64,000 nucleotides of DNA from positions 126,566 through 190,565 of the forward strand of contig NZ_FNCN01000010.1 in NCBI RefSeq assembly GCF_900100605.1. Reading direction: 5' to 3'. Shown here piece after piece: positions 33,313-43,000 of this stretch. The notes beneath the pieces were generated by a model that was not told the origin of the DNA, made no database searches, and was given only the letters and a program-made list of their open reading frames with translations. Origin of the DNA: Sinosporangium album (lineage in GTDB: Bacteria > Actinomycetota > Actinomycetes > Streptosporangiales > Streptosporangiaceae). A program made the translations under genes and the position numbers. Within the stretch, counting starts at the first letter, position 1, and each line of letters begins with the position of its first letter.

Positions 33313-34610
33313 GCGGCGCGCCCCTCCGGCGTGGGCTCGCCTTCCGGTGCCAGTTCGAGGACGAATCGGTCGGGGAACACGGCGTGCGAGTAGACGATCT
33401 CCCCTTCCGGGGGCGGGAGCAGGTGGACTCCGGGGCGTCGCAGGAGGCGGCGGGCGATCTCGCAGATCACGGCGCGGGCGGGGTGGGCGCCGAGGCAGGC
33501 GTGGTGGCCGTGGCCGAAGAACAGGTAGTGGTGGTTCGGCCGTCCCGGCCGGAACTCCTCGGGCTCCTCCAGCACGTCCTCGTCGAACATGGCGGAGGCG
33601 GGCGAGGCCAGCACGAGCGTGCCGGCGCGGATCAGCGTACGGCGGGGCGTGCCGGCGGCGAGGACGTAGTCCCGTTCGCACAGGCGCGGCAGCAGCTTGA
33701 AGAACGGGTTGAAACGCAACGCCTCCCAGACATGCGCATCGAAGACCTCGGGATCGTCCGGTCTGGCGTGTGCGAGTGCGTCGGGGCGGAGCAGAAGCTG
33801 TTCGACGGCGGCGACGGCGGCCCCGGGGCCGCTCTCGACGAACCCGAGGGGCAGCCCGGCCAGGTTGATCAGGATGCGCTCGTCGTCGATCGCGATCCCG
33901 TCGGGCAGGCCGGTGCCGACGAGTCTGGCGAACACGTCGTCGCGCCCGCCCGGCGAGGCCCGGCGGTGGGCCAGTTCCTCGCGCAGGTAGGCCAGCATCT
34001 CGCCGCCCGCCCGTACGGCGGCGGCCTGGATCTCCTGGTCGCCCGCCGCGTTGGCGAAGCAGTCGGCGATGACGGCCCTGGTCCACTGGGAGAGCGTCTG
34101 CGGGTCGGGTCCGGGGATGCCGAAGTAGCCCGCGCACACCTCCAGCGCGGCGCGCCGCGCGAGGTCGTGCACCACTTCGATCCGGCCGTACGGCACCGCC
34201 GCGTCGATGGCCTCGTCCGCGACGCGCCCCACCAGTTCCCGTACGGCTGCGGCGTCGCCGGGGTCGAGCATCACCTGCATCAGCCCCTTGTCGCGCCAGT
34301 TCATCGGGGTGGCGTCCCATCCGAGCATGAACGGCCCCGCCAGGGCGGCGTCCAGGCGGGGGCCGAAGGCGCGGACCGTGAAGACCTCCTCGCGGGACAG
34401 CACCTCGGTGACGTCGGCGAAGCGGGTGACGACGGTGAAGGCCGGTGTGGCGAAGACGGGCCGCCGGGCGCGGAGTTCGGCGAACAGGGGGCGCCAGTCC
34501 GTACGTATCCATTCGCGGACGAGGCCGAATGCGGCCCTCGGGTCCCGAGCCAGAGTCTCGTCGTATTTGTCCAGATGGCTGCTGGTAATCGTGTGTTTGT
34601 TGGCCACCAT
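33309..34610 (-). CDS. Cytochrome P450 coupled to the haem dioxygenase
   Basis: The ATG at 34610, preceded by GGAAGG, gives 433 aa; an in-frame ATG at 34628 is an alternative. The haem loop FGHGHHACLG places the Cys ligand at C372. ExxR is E296-A-L-R299. In the I helix, GFVES (256-260) aligns with GGLDT of P450cam, so the acid-alcohol pair is kept as Glu-Ser, but the second Gly is Phe and GPG follows. A soluble bacterial P450 with no membrane anchor. Its stop overlaps the GTG of the dioxygenase. The two may act in sequence, as the fused dioxygenase-P450 Ppo enzymes of fungi do; this is inference. Confidence 0.9.
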   Translation of the reverse strand: MVANKHTITSSHLDKYDETLARDPRAAFGLVREWIRTDWRPLFAELRARRPVFATPAFTVVTRFADVTEVLSREEVFTVRAFGPRLDAALAGPFMLGWDATPMNWRDKGLMQVMLDPGDAAAVRELVGRVADEAIDAAVPYGRIEVVHDLARRAALEVCAGYFGIPGPDPQTLSQWTRAVIADCFANAAGDQEIQAAAVRAGGEMLAYLREELAHRRASPGGRDDVFARLVGTGLPDGIAIDDERILINLAGLPLGFVESGPGAAVAAVEQLLLRPDALAHARPDDPEVFDAHVWEALRFNPFFKLLPRLCERDYVLAAGTPRRTLIRAGTLVLASPASAMFDEDVLEEPEEFRPGRPNHHYLFFGHGHHACLGAHPARAVICEIARRLLRRPGVHLLPPPEGEIVYSHAVFPDRFVLELAPEGEPTPEGRAA

Positions 34611-34828
34611 GGCGTAAGCACCTTCCATCCGGAAACACGGAGAACATAAGTAGTTACATTGCGTAGCGCATAATTTTGGCCCGGCTTAGATGGCTCCATG
34701 ATGACTACCGTGTGGATTGTTTTAGTTCCTCTAAGTAATTCACCCCTCACTTCCCGGTCATAGCCGCGCCCCCGGGGCTCGCCCCTTGAATGAGGGCCGC
34801 GTCGTTTCCCCACCCGCTCGGAGGCATC

Positions 34829-35884
34829 GTGACCTCGCCGCGTATTCCGCAGCCCTCTCAAGACCGATCCGCGGCCACCGCGGAGACGGTGGCGATCACC
34901 ACCGGCCGCCGCGCCGCCTATTTGGTGGTCCTCGTCGTGCTTCCGGTGGTGTTCCTGGCTCTTGCCGTACCGGCGGCGTGGGGGTGGGGAATAGGGCCGC
35001 GGGATGTGGTTATCGCGGTGGTGATGTACCTCGTCAGTATTTTCGGAATCGCTATCGGATATCACCGACTTTTCACCCATCGGGCGTTCAAATGCCGGAG
35101 GCCGCTGCGCATCGCGCTCATGTTCGCCGGCGGCATGGCCGTCGAAGGGCCGGTGAGCCTGTGGGCGGCCGAACACCGCCGCCACCACAAATACGCCGAC
35201 CGCGACGGCGACCCGCATTCACCCTGGAAGTACGGCACCGGCGGCCTGGCCCTGCTCCGCGGCATGGCCCACGCCCACGCCGGATGGTTCTACACCGCGC
35301 GCCGGCGCTCCAACCTGCGCCACTGGGTGCCCGACCTGATGGCCGACCCGGACGTGCGGCGGTTCGACGCCGCCTACCCCGCCGTCGTGGCCCTGTCGTT
35401 CGCCCTGCCCACCGCCGTAGGCGGGCTGTGGTCGATGTCGTGGGCGGGCGCGTGGACCGCGTTCCTCTGGGGCGGCCTGGTCCGCTACGCCGTCGTCCAC
35501 CATGTGACGTGGTCGGTCAACTCCATCGCGCACACCTTCGGCGACCGGCCCTTCCGCACCCGGGACCGCTCCTCGAACGTGCGCTGGGTGGCCTTCCTGA
35601 CACTCGGCGAAGGCTGGCACAACTGGCACCACGTCGAGCCCACCTGCGCCCGGCACGGCGTGCTCAAGGGCCAGCTCGACCCGAGCGCCAGGCTGATCCG
35701 CTGGTTCGAACGGGCCCGCTGGGCCTACGACGTCCACTGGCCCGACCCCGTACGGCTGGCCGCCCGCAGAGCCTCCCACGCGGCCGATCAGCGCACAGCC
35801 GATAGCCACGCAGCTGAAGGCCGCACAGCCGATCGTCGGGCAACCGATCAAGGCGCTGTCGATCGCCGTGACGAGCGGCCGTGA
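34829..35884 (+). CDS. Acyl-CoA (delta-9 type) fatty acid desaturase
   Basis: The GTG at 34829, 4 nt after GGAGG, gives 351 aa. It is a membrane di-iron desaturase with the three His boxes HRLFTH, EHRRHHKYAD and EGWHNWHHVEP, plus the extra NSIAHTFG motif of stearoyl-CoA desaturases. Two paired transmembrane hairpins surround them. It should insert a cis double bond in an acyl chain using O2. The last 35 residues are a repeated ADQRTADS/AEGRTADR tail without family match. It is divergent from the P450/dioxygenase operon and could supply unsaturated substrate for it. Confidence 0.92.
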   Translation: MTSPRIPQPSQDRSAATAETVAITTGRRAAYLVVLVVLPVVFLALAVPAAWGWGIGPRDVVIAVVMYLVSIFGIAIGYHRLFTHRAFKCRRPLRIALMFAGGMAVEGPVSLWAAEHRRHHKYADRDGDPHSPWKYGTGGLALLRGMAHAHAGWFYTARRRSNLRHWVPDLMADPDVRRFDAAYPAVVALSFALPTAVGGLWSMSWAGAWTAFLWGGLVRYAVVHHVTWSVNSIAHTFGDRPFRTRDRSSNVRWVAFLTLGEGWHNWHHVEPTCARHGVLKGQLDPSARLIRWFERARWAYDVHWPDPVRLAARRASHAADQRTADSHAAEGRTADRRATDQGAVDRRDERP

Positions 35885-35920
35885 CTTCCCGGCCCGCCGT
35901 ACCGGTGCCAAGCTGGGACC

Positions 35921-36700
35921 GTGGCTGAACTCAACGGCGCGCCCGTCACCCCCGACGCCCTCTGCCGCCTCGCCCTGCTCAACTACGGGCACTTCACGTC
36001 GATACGCGTGGACGACCGGCGGGTCCGCGGGATGGCCCTGCACCTGGACAGGCTGGTGCGCGACAGCCGTACGCTGTTCGACGCCGACCTCGACCCGGAT
36101 CTGGTGCGCGGCTACGTGCGGCGGGTCGTGCGCGGCACGTCGGGCCCCCTCGGCGTGCGGGTCACCGTGTTCGACCCCGACCTCGACCTGGGGCGGCCCG
36201 GGGCGACCGCCCACCCGCAGGTGCTGGTCACGGTGAGAGCCGCCGGGGCGACACCCGCTCCCCCGTTCACGGCGCGGACGGTGGAATACGGGCGCGATCA
36301 GGCGGCGGTCAAACACGTGGGGCTGTTCGGCACGATCAAGGTCCGGCGGGACGCGCAGCTCGCAGGATACGACGACGCCCTGTTCGTGGACGCCTCCGGC
36401 CACGTCACGGAGGGCCCGACGTGGAACGTCGGCTTCTTCGACGGCGAGCGCGTCCTCTGGCCGACGGGCGACGTCCTGCCCGGGGTCACCATGCGCCTGC
36501 TCCAGCAGGCCCACCCCGACCACGCCATCGCGCCCGTCCGCCGCCGCGACGTCCCCGCCATGCGGGCGGCCTTCGCCACCAACGCCGCGGTGGGTGTCCG
36601 CGCCATCGGCGCGATCGACGGCGTCCCCTTCCCGTCCGACCATCCCGTGCTCTCGGCCTTGCGGAAGGAATACGAGGCCATCCCCGCCGAACCGGTCTGA
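35921..36700 (+). CDS. Class IV PLP-dependent aminotransferase family protein
   Basis: A 259-aa protein starting at GTG, 36 bp after the desaturase on the same strand. The fold-type IV pattern is clear: NYGHFTSIRVDDRRVRGMALHLDRL near the N-terminus, a candidate Schiff-base Lys in VKHVGLFGTIKVRRDAQ, then GYDDALFVDASGHVTEGPTWNVGFFDG and the late LPGVTMRLL. It may be a branched-chain or D-amino acid aminotransferase or 4-amino-4-deoxychorismate lyase relative; sequence alone does not separate these. Context suggests amino-acid or amine metabolism linked to the neighbouring oxidase. Confidence 0.88.
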   Translation: MAELNGAPVTPDALCRLALLNYGHFTSIRVDDRRVRGMALHLDRLVRDSRTLFDADLDPDLVRGYVRRVVRGTSGPLGVRVTVFDPDLDLGRPGATAHPQVLVTVRAAGATPAPPFTARTVEYGRDQAAVKHVGLFGTIKVRRDAQLAGYDDALFVDASGHVTEGPTWNVGFFDGERVLWPTGDVLPGVTMRLLQQAHPDHAIAPVRRRDVPAMRAAFATNAAVGVRAIGAIDGVPFPSDHPVLSALRKEYEAIPAEPV

Positions 36701-36704
36701 CGGC

Positions 36705-37472
36705 TCACGCTTCCCCGCGCCGGCGTGGGACTCGCCGGAGGTTGGGGAGGAGCTTGAGGTCGTGCGGGCCGATCAGCCCCATCGCCAGACACCACTCGCA
36801 GAGGGACCGGCGCGCGTCCACGGCGTCGAGGCCGCTGACCCCCGCCGCCACCAGCCGCACCCGGACCCGCTCGACGCGCTGCCTCACCCGGCCCGCCCTG
36901 ACGCCGAGCAGCGCCGCGGCGTGTTCGTAGCGCAGCGGCCGGGGGTCGTAGTGCGGGTGGGGGCGCAGATAACCGCTGGCCAGAGCGGCGAGTGCGGCCC
37001 TGTGGGCCTCCGTCAGCACCGGCACCCGAGCCACGGCCGGCACGGCCGGCACGGGGGGTGGGGTCGGGGGCGAGGTCGGAGGCGGGGTCGGCTGCTCGGT
37101 CTCAGACGCCGTCTCGGCTCTTTCAGGTTCCAGCACCAGTTCGTGCGTCCACAGTTCACCGGCCACCAGCACCGTGACCACCCGGAGCCCCACCGCGTAT
37201 CGGCCCTGCGGCCAGCCCTCGGCGTTTACAGGAAGGGGTACGGCACGGCGCGCGTCGTCCACGATGTGCAAGGTGCGCCTGGTGCTGCGGTTGACGATCC
37301 ACCACGTTCCGGCATCACATTCGACGCTTCCGGCGACACGGCTGATGCCCGGGTCGGCCGGATCCAGGCAGATGTCGCACGAGCGGTCACGTCCGAAACT
37401 GAGAGTGCGGTCGGGCGGCAGCGGAATCACCCGTCCCGCCGCTCTCACGCTCAACGTGGTCAACATGGTCAC
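36705..37472 (-). CDS. FHA-domain protein with C-terminal helical domain
   Basis: A 255-aa protein. Residues 5-105 form an FHA-like phosphothreonine-binding domain: LSFGRDRSCDICL, then GISRVAGSVE and an NRSTRRTLHI strand. The His of the usual SRxH motif is not present. A Pro/Thr-rich linker (about 120-150) leads to a helical C-terminal region (residues 150-245) with a possible helix-turn-helix around YEHAAALLGVRAGRVRQRVERV. This could couple Ser/Thr kinase signals to gene control. It ends 4 bp from the convergent aminotransferase gene. Function unknown. Confidence 0.7.
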   Translation of the reverse strand: MTMLTTLSVRAAGRVIPLPPDRTLSFGRDRSCDICLDPADPGISRVAGSVECDAGTWWIVNRSTRRTLHIVDDARRAVPLPVNAEGWPQGRYAVGLRVVTVLVAGELWTHELVLEPERAETASETEQPTPPPTSPPTPPPVPAVPAVARVPVLTEAHRAALAALASGYLRPHPHYDPRPLRYEHAAALLGVRAGRVRQRVERVRVRLVAAGVSGLDAVDARRSLCEWCLAMGLIGPHDLKLLPNLRRVPRRRGEA

Positions 37473-37927
37473 GCTTTCACACTCCTGAGGGCGGAACCTT
37501 GGGAGGAGTATTCGCCATGGCCGCTAGACAGGAACATGCTTCACTATTTCACGTTATGAAGTGACATGCAGGAAGCGTTTGGCTGCTGAATTTTTCTTTT
37601 TCGCTTTTCGGCGCGGCAAGGCGGCCAACGGACTTTGCCGCCTTTCGGAAACGGGTGGCCGCAATCGGTCGGGGATGCCAGGAGACGGCCTCGCCGGGCG
37701 GCGCCGGGCGGCACGAGCCCGGGTCACCTCGCCCCCAGGGCCGTGCCGTACGGTGTGTGCGGCATATCGTACGGCGGATCGCGTATAGGCCCGCGTTCCG
37801 GCGGCCATCCCTGGCGAAGTCCCACGGGTCCCACGGGGAGTTCCCTCAGGAGCACCGCCCGGCCGCGCGCCGCGCAAACCGTCGTACGCGAATGAATCCT
37901 GCGCAAAAGTCGGACCTAGGAGCCAAC
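37473..37927. other. Gene-free interval between FHA and MarR genes
   Basis: 455 bp with divergent promoters. The part near 37530-37620 is AT-rich for this genome, including a poly-T tract. An inverted repeat GCCGTACG (37745-37752) / CGTACGGC (37768-37775) has a 15-nt centre and may be an operator for the MarR gene 150 bp downstream. No convincing coding region; the plus ORF from 37655 is just the upstream extension of marR. Confidence 0.6.
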
Positions 37928-38509
37928 GTGCCCGCGCACTACTCCCTGACGGAAACCGAGGAAGCTGTCAACCACCGCCTCGGCGGGATTTCGATCGACC
38001 GTGAGGCGGTCGCCGCCGTCTCCAACATCCACCGGGCGGCCGTGGCGGTCCGCCAGCACCTCGAAAACTCCGCACTGCGCCGAGTCGACCTCACGTGGAC
38101 GGCCTTCTTGGTCATGTGCAACGTGTGGGTGTGGGAGGAAATCGAAACCCGGCATGTCGCCGCCGAAGTCGGGATTTCGAAGGGCACGCTCACCGGCATC
38201 GTCAAAACCCTGGAGTCCCGCGGCATCGCCAAGCGCTCCCAGCATCCCGGCGACGGCAGGCTCGCCCTGCTCACCCTGACCCCCGAAGGCATCGCCCTGA
38301 TGGAACGCCTCTTCCCTGAATTCAACGAAGAAGAGGTCTTCGTGGTGGAAGCACTTGACACGGGCGAGGCCAAGCAGTTCACCGACACGCTCCGCCGCAT
38401 CGTCACCCACCTTGAGGAACACGGCGGACAGCGCCGCGCCCACCTCCGCAGCCTGCGCCCCGTCCCCCCGCGCAAGAGCGGCCGCCGCCCCGCCCTCGGC
38501 GGACTCTGA
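37928..38509 (+). CDS. MarR-family transcriptional regulator
   Basis: The GTG at 37928 has AGGAG 5 nt upstream and gives 193 aa; an ATG at 37892 lacks a ribosome site. The MarR winged helix is at about residues 50-130 (ETRHVAAEVGISKGTLTGIVKTLESRG, then a wing with HPGDGRLALLTLT). A basic C-terminal tail with RRAHLRSLRPV extends beyond the usual domain. No divergent target gene is adjacent. A strong terminator follows at 38530. Confidence 0.85.
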   Translation: MPAHYSLTETEEAVNHRLGGISIDREAVAAVSNIHRAAVAVRQHLENSALRRVDLTWTAFLVMCNVWVWEEIETRHVAAEVGISKGTLTGIVKTLESRGIAKRSQHPGDGRLALLTLTPEGIALMERLFPEFNEEEVFVVEALDTGEAKQFTDTLRRIVTHLEEHGGQRRAHLRSLRPVPPRKSGRRPALGGL

Positions 38510-38529
38510 CCCCCACGCTCGAAACGACA

Positions 38530-38567
38530 GGGCCCCGCGCCGCCCTCCACCCAGCGGCGCGGGGCCC
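38530..38567 (+). terminator. Strong GC hairpin terminator after marR
   Basis: A perfect 14-bp inverted repeat, GGGCCCCGCGCCGC (38530-38543) and GCGGCGCGGGGCCC (38554-38567), with a 10-nt loop, 20 bp after the marR stop. No U tract. Confidence 0.85.
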
Positions 38568-38648
38568 ACGCCGTTCAGGCGCCGCTGTGGTCAGCGCGTC
38601 TTCGCCCGGAACCGTGCTATCGGGGCGGTCGCGACGTACGATCGATCA

Positions 38649-39185
38649 ATGGCCGAAAAGACCGAAACCACGCCCGGTTGGCTCACTCCCGAGGAACTCG
38701 AACTTACCCGCGCACGGATGCCGATCCTCTACGTCGACGCCGTGCCCGTGCGGGTCGACGGCACCGGAGTGGTGACGCATATCGGCCTACTGCTCCGCAT
38801 AGGCGCCGACGGCGCGGTCACGCGCGCCCTGGTCTCCGGCCGCGTGCTCCACCACGAGCGCGTCCGCGACGCGCTCGTGCGCCACCTGGAGAAGGACCTC
38901 GGCCCCGTCGCACTGCCCCAGGTGCCCGTCTCACCGCAGCCGTTCACCATCGCCGAGTATTTCCCCACGCAGGGCGTCACCCCCTACCACGACCCCCGCC
39001 AGCATGCCGTCTCCCTGGCCTACATCGTGCCCGTCGTCGGCGACTGCCGCCCCCGCCAGGACGCCCTCGACCTCGTCTGGTTCACCCCCGAGGAAGCCTC
39101 CTCCCCCCTCGTCCAGCAGGAGATGTCCGGCGGCCAGGGCATACTCCTCAAACAAGCCCTCGCCCACGTCGGCGTGCTTTCGTAG
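38649..39185 (+). CDS. DUF4916 (NUDIX-like) family protein
   Basis: A 178-aa soluble protein matching the actinobacterial DUF4916 family: GWLTPEELELTRARMPILYVDAVPVRVD, VSGRVLHHERVRDALVRHLEKDLGP, AEYFP, and DPRQHAVSLAYIVPVVGDC. The family has a Nudix-like fold, but the classic Nudix box is not visible. Chemistry is unknown. ATG at 38649; the upstream in-frame extension runs through marR and its terminator and is discarded. Convergent with the next gene (13 bp gap). Confidence 0.82.
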   Translation: MAEKTETTPGWLTPEELELTRARMPILYVDAVPVRVDGTGVVTHIGLLLRIGADGAVTRALVSGRVLHHERVRDALVRHLEKDLGPVALPQVPVSPQPFTIAEYFPTQGVTPYHDPRQHAVSLAYIVPVVGDCRPRQDALDLVWFTPEEASSPLVQQEMSGGQGILLKQALAHVGVLS

Positions 39186-39198
39186 GCGGCCGGCCGGG

Positions 39199-39861
39199 TC
39201 AGGGGTTGTGCCAGGGGCCGGGGCCGGGTTCGAGGTCGGCGGCCTGGGCGAAGGGGGCGAGGCCGTCGGGGGCCGCCCCCGCCAGTTCTACCGCGAAGCT
39301 CCCGTCGCGGGCTTGGTAGGCGATGGCGAGGATGCCGTCGCCGGAATAGAGGCGCCCGCCGTACACGTCTGGAAAGGGCAGCGGGGTGAGCGGGGCCAGG
39401 AGCGTCGCGCATTGCCGTGCGTCGAGCCCCCGGCCCCGCAGGCCGTGCGCGGCGCCGTTGACGATCTCGTAGACCAGCAGGCCCGTGAGGAAACCGGCGA
39501 GGGTCAGGTGGTCCGGATGCGGGTCCCAGCTTTCGCTCTCCGCGTCGACCCGGCAGCAGAAGACCTCGGGATCGTCACCGTCGGCGGCGAAAGCGAATTC
39601 CACGGTCTCATGGTCGTCACCGCAGAAAGTGAACTTCCCCTCGAAACCATACATGCGGTCCGGGGGATAGATCGTGTGGTTGGCGGTGACGGGGACGGAA
39701 TACCGTGACACCGCGAAATGCCACTCCCGGAGGGGCCAGGGCACGTGAGGCGGGTATTCCTCGGCCCGCGCCGCCGGGCCATCGATGTCACGGTCGGGGC
39801 GGCCCCGCCACGCGAGCAGGAACCCGCTGATCTCCTCGCGGAACCGCGCCTGTGCGTTCAT
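39199..39861 (-). CDS. Hypothetical cytosolic protein
   Basis: A 220-aa acidic, Trp- and Tyr-rich soluble protein with no transmembrane segment or signal peptide. Recognisable local features are LREWHFAVSRYS, FEGKFTFCGDDHETVEFAF and a Cys-Cys pair in EVFCCRVD. I do not recognise the family. The beta-rich N-terminal half with an acidic surface recalls SUKH-type immunity proteins, but this is a weak impression. Confidence 0.6.
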   Translation of the reverse strand: MNAQARFREEISGFLLAWRGRPDRDIDGPAARAEEYPPHVPWPLREWHFAVSRYSVPVTANHTIYPPDRMYGFEGKFTFCGDDHETVEFAFAADGDDPEVFCCRVDAESESWDPHPDHLTLAGFLTGLLVYEIVNGAAHGLRGRGLDARQCATLLAPLTPLPFPDVYGGRLYSGDGILAIAYQARDGSFAVELAGAAPDGLAPFAQAADLEPGPGPWHNP

Positions 39862-40057
39862 CGCCTCAGTATCCCGGTTCGCGATGGGATGCCCTTACAC
39901 CAACCCGAAATATTCAAATCCGCGCAGAAGCCACAGGCCGTGGCTATCATCCGAGGCGGTGAGACCGGGTGCGGAGACCGGAGCAGAGCCTGCCATTCCG
40001 CACCGCGTGACTGTTCGTGCTGTGTCCATTGTTGCGGCTGTACTGCGAGGTGCATGC

Positions 40058-43000
40058 ATGCGGTGGCGCGTTCCAGGAAGTTCCATCGCCCGCGAGGTGC
40101 GGCTGCGTGTGCTGCTCCTCAGGGCCGGACGGCTCGCATTGAAGGGGAATGGCAAAGAGGTGGCGGCTTTGCTGGAAGGCGAGGCCGGAGTGGCGGGCAT
40201 GGACTACGACTCCGCGGAGTTCGACCACGCGCTGCACCGATATCTCAACCGATACCGCGGTGAGACCGCGCTGGAGTTCGCCGCGGCTCTGTCGGCCGTG
40301 CTCGGCATGGTGGACCGCAATACCGACGGGCTGCGCGTGCTGGAATCGGCTCTCGGTGTGAGCGGGCGGGACTACGCGGACAACGCCCATCTCATGGACA
40401 AGCTCCGCACCCACCGGAGCGCGGTGCGCCCGGACATCCAGGCCGGCTTTCTGTTCACACTGATCGGAAACCTCGGCGTCCTGAGCCGTGTCACCGAGAG
40501 TACGGCGCTGCTCAGCGCATATCTGGAGCTCGACGCCGACCTGCCGCCCGCGGACACCGCCGCGCTCGTAGCGGACCTCGAAGTCAAACTGCGACGGCGC
40601 CTCGACGGGCTCTCCCCCGATGTCCGGGCATCGTTTGTGAACCTCGTCGCGATGAGCCTCGACCGGCTCGCCGTGGGCGACGCGGGGGTCGACGCTCTGA
40701 CCGGGTATCTCGGCCTCAGTGCGGACGACTTCGCGTCGGCGCAGGCGCTTGAGGGGAAGTTGCGTCCGCTGTTCGCGGGGTTCACCTCCCCTGTCGTCGG
40801 GGACATGCTCGTCATCTCGCTGGCCGCCGCCATCTCCGAAGCCCATGGGAACGCTCAGGCCCTCGCGCTCCTGGAATGGCACATCGGCGTCACCCCCGCC
40901 GACTACGGCGACATCGACCGGCTCGCCCGCGCGTGGCACGCCTTTCGCGCCTCCAGGCCCGCGGACCTCAGTGCCACCGTGTGGCGCGTGTGGAACGGAC
41001 TCCTCACGGAAAGCGGGCGCGAAGGCGACGCGTTCACGCTGGTGCGGGCCGACAGCGGTCTGCGTGAGGCCGACCTCGCCTCCCCCGACGCTTTCGGCCC
41101 GAAGCTCGAACTCCGGCTCGCGGCGGCGCGGCAAGGCACACAGGCGGCCTATGTCCTCTCCCTCGCCGCCGACCTCACCACCTTGAACCGCGGCGAGTCC
41201 GGGAACCGCATCGTCGACTGGTATCTCCGCGGCTACGCCGACCTGTGGGAACCGCGGGCTTCGGGCGACCCCGGTGTGATGCATCTGGTCCCGCTCCTCC
41301 TCCACTGGCTGCGGCACGTGGCACCCGAGCGCCCGGATGACGCCTGGACCCTGTGCGACCAGGCGGTCCGCTATCTGCGCACCAGCCTGATCCTCGATGA
41401 GTTGCTCGTCGCCGACCGGCGCGAGTTCATCGACTACATCGACGGCCTGCGTCGGCAGATCCTCCAGATCGGAGACAGGTGGAGCAGCGCGTCGACGGTC
41501 ACCCCCGACGATGAGCCGCGCCTTGTACAAGCCCACCTGTGGGACGCCGAGCTGGGCCAGCGGAAGCTCTTCGAGGAGTTCCTGCTCACCAGCGCGAGAC
41601 CCCTCACTCGTACGGAGGCCCCCAAGGACGGGTGGCCTCTAAAGCGGGTACGGCGGCCGTCCGGGATGGACGGGGTGGACGGGCACGGGGTGCACGGGGT
41701 GCACGGGGTGGACGGGGTGGACGGGGTGGACGAGGTGGACGAGGTGGACGGCCATCTTCCCCCGCCGGCGGCCTGCCGGGACGAGGACATGCTCCAGTTG
41801 CTGAGGCCGCGCCGTACGCGTCGGTCAGCCGCGGGGCCGCTGTCACCCGTCGAGGCCCGTGAACGGCTCCCGCCGCCGGAGGACTGGCTGCGCGACGCCG
41901 AGGTGCTCGTCCGCGCGGGGGTCACCGAGGCGCTCGTCGCCGAGACGGTCGGCTCGGGCGGGCTTCTGGTCCGTGCGGGGTTCCGCGCGGACGGAGCGCT
42001 GGTGTGGGCGGCCCTGCGGGCGCACCGCGACGGCGGACTGCGCGTGGCGGCGTCGGGCGCGGGGGCTCAGGGCGACTCGTGGCGGCTGCACTGGGCGTCT
42101 TTACGCCACGACATCGGCCTGCTCACCGCTTCGGTGCGGCAGGGGGATCCGGACGTGGCCGACATGTTCCTCCACGTGATGACAGGCGCCGTCACCACCA
42201 TGCTCGCCGCGCTCGACCGGGCCACGGACGGCACCACGGACGGCACCACGGACGGCACCACGGACCGCACCACGGACCGCCCCGAGAGCGACACCGCAGC
42301 CGATACCGCAGCCGATACCGCGGCCGGCGCCGCGTGGTGGCGCGAGGCCGAGCCCGCGCTCGCCCTCCTCGACTCGCGCAAGTCCTCCGTCTCCCACGAG
42401 GAGCGCCTGGGGAGCCGCCTGCGTCCCCTGCTGCCCGGCCCGGACGCCTGGCATGCCGTACGTCCGTTGCTCCATGCCGAACTCACGCGTCTCCACGGCA
42501 CGCTCACCGACCACACGCGCGGCGAACCGCGCAACGCGTTCGACGACGCCGACGACCACACCCGCGCCTACCTGGCCGACGTCGCCCGCATCTGGCCGCT
42601 GACCGCGCTCACCGACCGGCTCACCCCGGAAGACGACCTGGTCTTCCAGCTCGAAGACGTCCTCCAGTCGTTTCCCATCGCGCACTATCCGCTCCCGGAC
42701 GGCACACCGCTCTACGCACGCGTACGGTCGACGCGGGTGTCGCTGTCGGCCCTCATGGCCATCATGCAGACCGGTGTCGAGCGGCGGTTCGCCACGGATT
42801 CGACGCGGATCCTGGCGCTGTCCCACTTCGACGACGAAGACAGCGAAGACAGCGAGGACAGCGAAGACGGATTCGGCGCCGGGAGCTATGCGAAGTGGCT
42901 GCACCACGGCCAACGCCACCTCGCCGCGCGCAACGGCATGACCTGCCTGAACGCCGCCGAGACACCGCGCGGCGCGGCGGGCGCGCTGCGGGCCGCCTTG

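Noticed and set aside
33309-34610. P450 lacking the acid-alcohol pair, implying a pure peroxide isomerase
   Set aside because: On alignment with P450cam spacing, Glu259-Ser260 fill the Asp-Thr positions, so ordinary oxygen activation is possible.
31741-34647. Single 968-aa minus-strand ORF spanning the P450 and haem oxygenase
   Set aside because: Its first half is an out-of-frame reading of the P450; the P450 heme and ExxR motifs are in another frame and the oxygenase begins at 33312.
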